From Thecamonas trahens ATCC 50062 (Eukaryota; Apusozoa; Apusomonadida; Apusomonadidae), in contig NW_013657677.1 in assembly GCF_000142905.1 (NCBI RefSeq), positions 367,496 through 431,495 of the forward strand: 64,000 nt of DNA, in the 5' to 3' direction. A model generated the notes under the pieces. It did not search any database and was not told the origin of the DNA. It saw only the letters and a program-made list of their open reading frames with translations. A program made the position numbers and the translations under genes. This document shows positions 61,733 to 64,000 of the stretch, piece by piece. The stretch's first letter is position 1. The number at the start of each line of letters is the position of its first letter.

Positions 61733-63829
61733 CTAAAGAGCGTTGAAGCGGGCAGTAGTGATGAGGTCGCCGTAGACGTCAAAGCCGGAGAGGGCAAGAA
61801 AGTTGTGGTTAGACGAGTTGCGGCCCGACTGCAGGATGCGAAGGTAGCGGTAGGCGCGCGGGGCGCCGTCGACGGGCCACGACGCCGAGGCGAACTTGCC
61901 GTTGAGCGCCGTATCGTTGCGATGGCGCTTGAGGTCCTCCCAGCTCACGCCGTCGACCGAGCCCTGGAGCTCCCAGTTGCGGAGCGAGTCGGCCTTGTAG
62001 TTGCCGCCGTGACGAAGGGTGTAGTAGGTAGGCCGAACGCGGCGCTCGTCGCCAAAGTCGATGCAGAACCACGAGGCCGGGACGTTTGCAGTCCAGAACG
62101 GGGCCTGACCGTCGCGGGCAAGGACAAGCAAAGGGGTGCCCTTTTGAATCGACGAGGCCGTGACCTTGACCGACTGGAACTCAGCGCCGGCGACGGGAAT
62201 GGCCGGGTTGCGGAACTCGTGGGCGCCACCGCCGGTCCCGATGTAGAACAGGATGCCGTTCTCGTCAAAGTCGTACTGGTACTCAAAGTGCTTTCCGTAG
62301 GCATTGCGCGGCTGGAGACGGGCCGCGCTTGAGACCTGCATCGGGTCCTCGCCGAGCTCGACCCGTCGGAGACGGGCGAGCGCGGCCTCGAGAAGGAGCT
62401 CGCGCGGGACGAGCTTGTTGGTGGCGACTTCCTCGAGCTGGGCCACAGTCATAAAAGTAAAGCGGACAGCCTCAAAGAGGGCGGCGACGCGGTCCGATGC
62501 GGCTGGCGGGTTCGAAGTCGACGACGACGACGAGCCGAGCCGGGGTCGGTCAAACGCGGCGCTAGCTGGGAGGCTCCGCGGCGGGTCATCGGCAAGCATG
62601 GCGGCGCAGTACGCATTGACGGCGGTGTAGACAGCAAACTCGGTCTTGGCGGAGAGCCGCGGGTGGAAGAACAGCTTTGCGGCGAGGTGGAGCGGGAGCG
62701 AAGAGTAGTCGGCCTTGCGCAAGCGGTGGAAGTTGCGGGCAATGGTGTCGATGGCACGCGAGGCGACCGACTCGCAGCCGAGGGAGATGGCGGTGGAGAG
62801 GGCGTCGATGGCGTTGTCGGCCTTGATGGCGCGGCGGACGTAGGTAGTGAGCACGTTGCGGAGCTCGTCGACGCCGTAGGCGTCTGCCAGCGCCATGAGG
62901 GCAATGTAGTTGTCTGGAGTCACCCGCGCCTTGCCGGTGTACATGAAACTCAGCAGCTGGCCGAGCAGCCGCTGAGGGTCGGGCGCCGAGACGCGGACAA
63001 CGACGACCGAGTCGAGGACGATACCTTCGAGGTCACCACTGTGTGCTGCGGTGACGGCGGCGGCGGAGGCCGGATCGAGGACGGCGACCGGCGACGAGGT
63101 TCGGGTCGGCGGTGTGAGCAGAGCACGCGGTCGCTTCCACAGCGGCGGCATTGCGCCCTTTGGGCTCCGCACATGACCGAGGCTGGCGGGGGTGGCTGAG
63201 CTCGAGCTTGACGCCGATGAAGCCTCACCTGACGACGCCGATGTTGAGTCTGACGAACTCGACGAGGAGCCCGACTCGGATTCCGAGGCCTTGCCCTTGC
63301 TCGCGCGTCGGCCCCGCGAGAGGGTGCGCTGGCGGCGGCGGCGGCGTGCGGTGGCGGCGGCGTGCATGGCGACCATGCCGCGCGATGAGGCCGAGCCCGT
63401 TCGTCGCGGGCCAAAGGCGTGGGCCTCGTCCGGATGGGCGGTGAGGGCGGCGGCAAACTGGTCCGACGCGTTGCACAGGATGAGCTTGTGGGCGCGGAAG
63501 ACCACGTCTGCCGCCGCATCATGGACCACCACGTCAGCGTAGAGGCCCGAGTCGAGGAAGCTGCCAAAGCCCGAGTCAAAGATCGAGCCTTCGCCGCCTC
63601 CTCCGCCTCTTCCCGCCGCACCCTCTGCGCTTGCGGGGCCAATCGACGACGCCGCCGCTGCCACTGCCGCCGCCGCCGCCGCCGCCGCCGCCGCTGCTGC
63701 CGCTGCCGTGACCGACGCCGAGCGCCGCGACGAACGGGCTGCCGCCTCGCCAGCCATGTGCACCCGTGCGGGGCTGGCCGCGTCAGGAGGCTGCCAATCG
63801 GTGTCTGTCTCCGACGAGTCTGTACTCAT
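61733..63829 (-). CDS. BTB-BACK protein with C-terminal discoidin-like domain
   Basis: 698 residues from MSTDSSETDTDWQP (ATG 63829). A poly-Ala/Gly start precedes a BTB fold (DSGLYADVVVHDAAADVVFRAHKLILCNASDQF). The BTB fold is interrupted by about 150 residues of Arg/Ser insertion and resumes as LGQLLSFMYTGKARVTPDNYIALMALADAYGV. A BACK-like helical region follows. The C-terminal domain (about 520-690) is beta-rich: FDENGILFYIGTG, WFCIDFGDERRVRPTYYTLRHG, LRNWELQGSVDGVSWEDLKRH and YRYLRILQSGRN. These words match the F5/8-C-like domain seen in HECTD1-type and BTBD9-type proteins. A cullin-3 substrate adaptor is a reasonable inference. Confidence 0.88.
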   Translation of the reverse strand: MSTDSSETDTDWQPPDAASPARVHMAGEAAARSSRRSASVTAAAAAAAAAAAAAAVAAAASSIGPASAEGAAGRGGGGGEGSIFDSGFGSFLDSGLYADVVVHDAAADVVFRAHKLILCNASDQFAAALTAHPDEAHAFGPRRTGSASSRGMVAMHAAATARRRRRQRTLSRGRRASKGKASESESGSSSSSSDSTSASSGEASSASSSSSATPASLGHVRSPKGAMPPLWKRPRALLTPPTRTSSPVAVLDPASAAAVTAAHSGDLEGIVLDSVVVVRVSAPDPQRLLGQLLSFMYTGKARVTPDNYIALMALADAYGVDELRNVLTTYVRRAIKADNAIDALSTAISLGCESVASRAIDTIARNFHRLRKADYSSLPLHLAAKLFFHPRLSAKTEFAVYTAVNAYCAAMLADDPPRSLPASAAFDRPRLGSSSSSTSNPPAASDRVAALFEAVRFTFMTVAQLEEVATNKLVPRELLLEAALARLRRVELGEDPMQVSSAARLQPRNAYGKHFEYQYDFDENGILFYIGTGGGAHEFRNPAIPVAGAEFQSVKVTASSIQKGTPLLVLARDGQAPFWTANVPASWFCIDFGDERRVRPTYYTLRHGGNYKADSLRNWELQGSVDGVSWEDLKRHRNDTALNGKFASASWPVDGAPRAYRYLRILQSGRNSSNHNFLALSGFDVYGDLITTARFNAL

Positions 63830-63837
63830 GGTGTGCG

Positions 63838-63918
63838 TGTGTGTGTGTGTGTGTGGGGGGGGGGGGGGGATAGGTGGCCAGCAGCCAGCACGACGCCAGG
63901 GTGGCTGGGCAGCCGTCA

Positions 63919-63949
<31 letters not shown>

Positions 63950-63955
63950 ACACAC
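63838..63955. repeat. (GT)n-G(n) ... C(n)-(AC)n inverted repeat at the window's right edge
   Basis: Left arm about 63838-63869 ((GT)n then a G-run) and right arm about 63920-63955 (C-run then (AC)n) are complementary around a 50-nt spacer. It lies immediately upstream of the BTB gene start. Confidence 0.85.
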
Positions 63956-64000
63956 TATTGGAACAAACCCCCCTCGAAAAGAACACCTTTGGTTCTCTTT

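Noticed and set aside
1-64000. tRNA or rRNA genes, transposons, or LTRs
   Set aside because: I saw no cloverleaf-like box A/B pair, transposase or reverse transcriptase domain, or terminal repeats that I could support by reading alone.

Overview
The window is GC-rich nuclear DNA of a unicellular eukaryote. The evidence is spliceosomal introns, mitochondrial presequences, a MOB kinase activator, a chorein/VPS13-type protein, a cilium gene (CFAP418), meiotic HORMA and DMC1 genes, a saposin/countin-like secreted protein and an LRR-PP2C phosphatase. The mixture (flagellate, meiotic, countin-like saposin protein, no plastid genes) fits a free-living amorphean or apusomonad-type flagellate such as Thecamonas. 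That assignment is an inference; no rRNA is present to prove it. I count 27 protein-coding genes and no RNA gene or intact mobile element that I can support.

Layout. 1-8.1 kb (minus strand): an unrecognised two-TM coiled-coil protein that runs off the left edge, HMG-CoA synthase, and a polytopic membrane protein. 8.1-20.8 kb: a CAP-Gly/ADP-ribosylglycohydrolase fusion (+), a repeat-rich kelch protein (-), an M20 amidohydrolase (-), MOB1 (+), a tail-anchored protein (+) and an M42 aminopeptidase (-). 21-36.7 kb: a PRCC-like protein (+), a proline-rich/EGF-like/TM/RasGAP-like receptor (+), UVSSA (-), then a tight + strand run of chorein/VPS13-like protein, AFG1 ATPase and a 7TM protein. 36.7-50.7 kb: a DUF3712/LEA2-like membrane protein (-), kynureninase (+), a mitochondrial cyclophilin (-), a coiled-coil kinase with an altered DFG (-), CFAP418 (+), mitochondrial GluRS (-) and a carboxylic-acid-reductase-type enzyme (-). 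50.9-64 kb: GMP synthase (+), aquaporin (-), LRR-PP2C (+), HORMA protein (-), DMC1 (+), saposin/countin-like protein (+) and BTB/discoidin-like protein (-).

Genes mostly alternate in strand. Convergent stop codons lie 4-105 bp apart and in one case the coding regions overlap. Divergent starts are usually 220-610 bp apart, with poly-C, CA or CT tracts often on the sense strand just before the ATG. The clearest functional pairing is the head-to-head HORMA/DMC1 meiotic pair. HMG-CoA synthase (mevalonate), kynureninase (tryptophan), GMP synthase and the reductase are unconnected housekeeping or metabolic genes.

Two global signals stand out. All ten introns I could reconstruct begin GT(A/G)CG, nine of them GTACG, instead of the usual GTAAGT/GTGAGT. 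And at least eleven reading-frame breaks occur in otherwise intact conserved genes, ten repaired by one added base and one (DMC1) by two. These look mainly like consensus sequence errors, but each is recorded.
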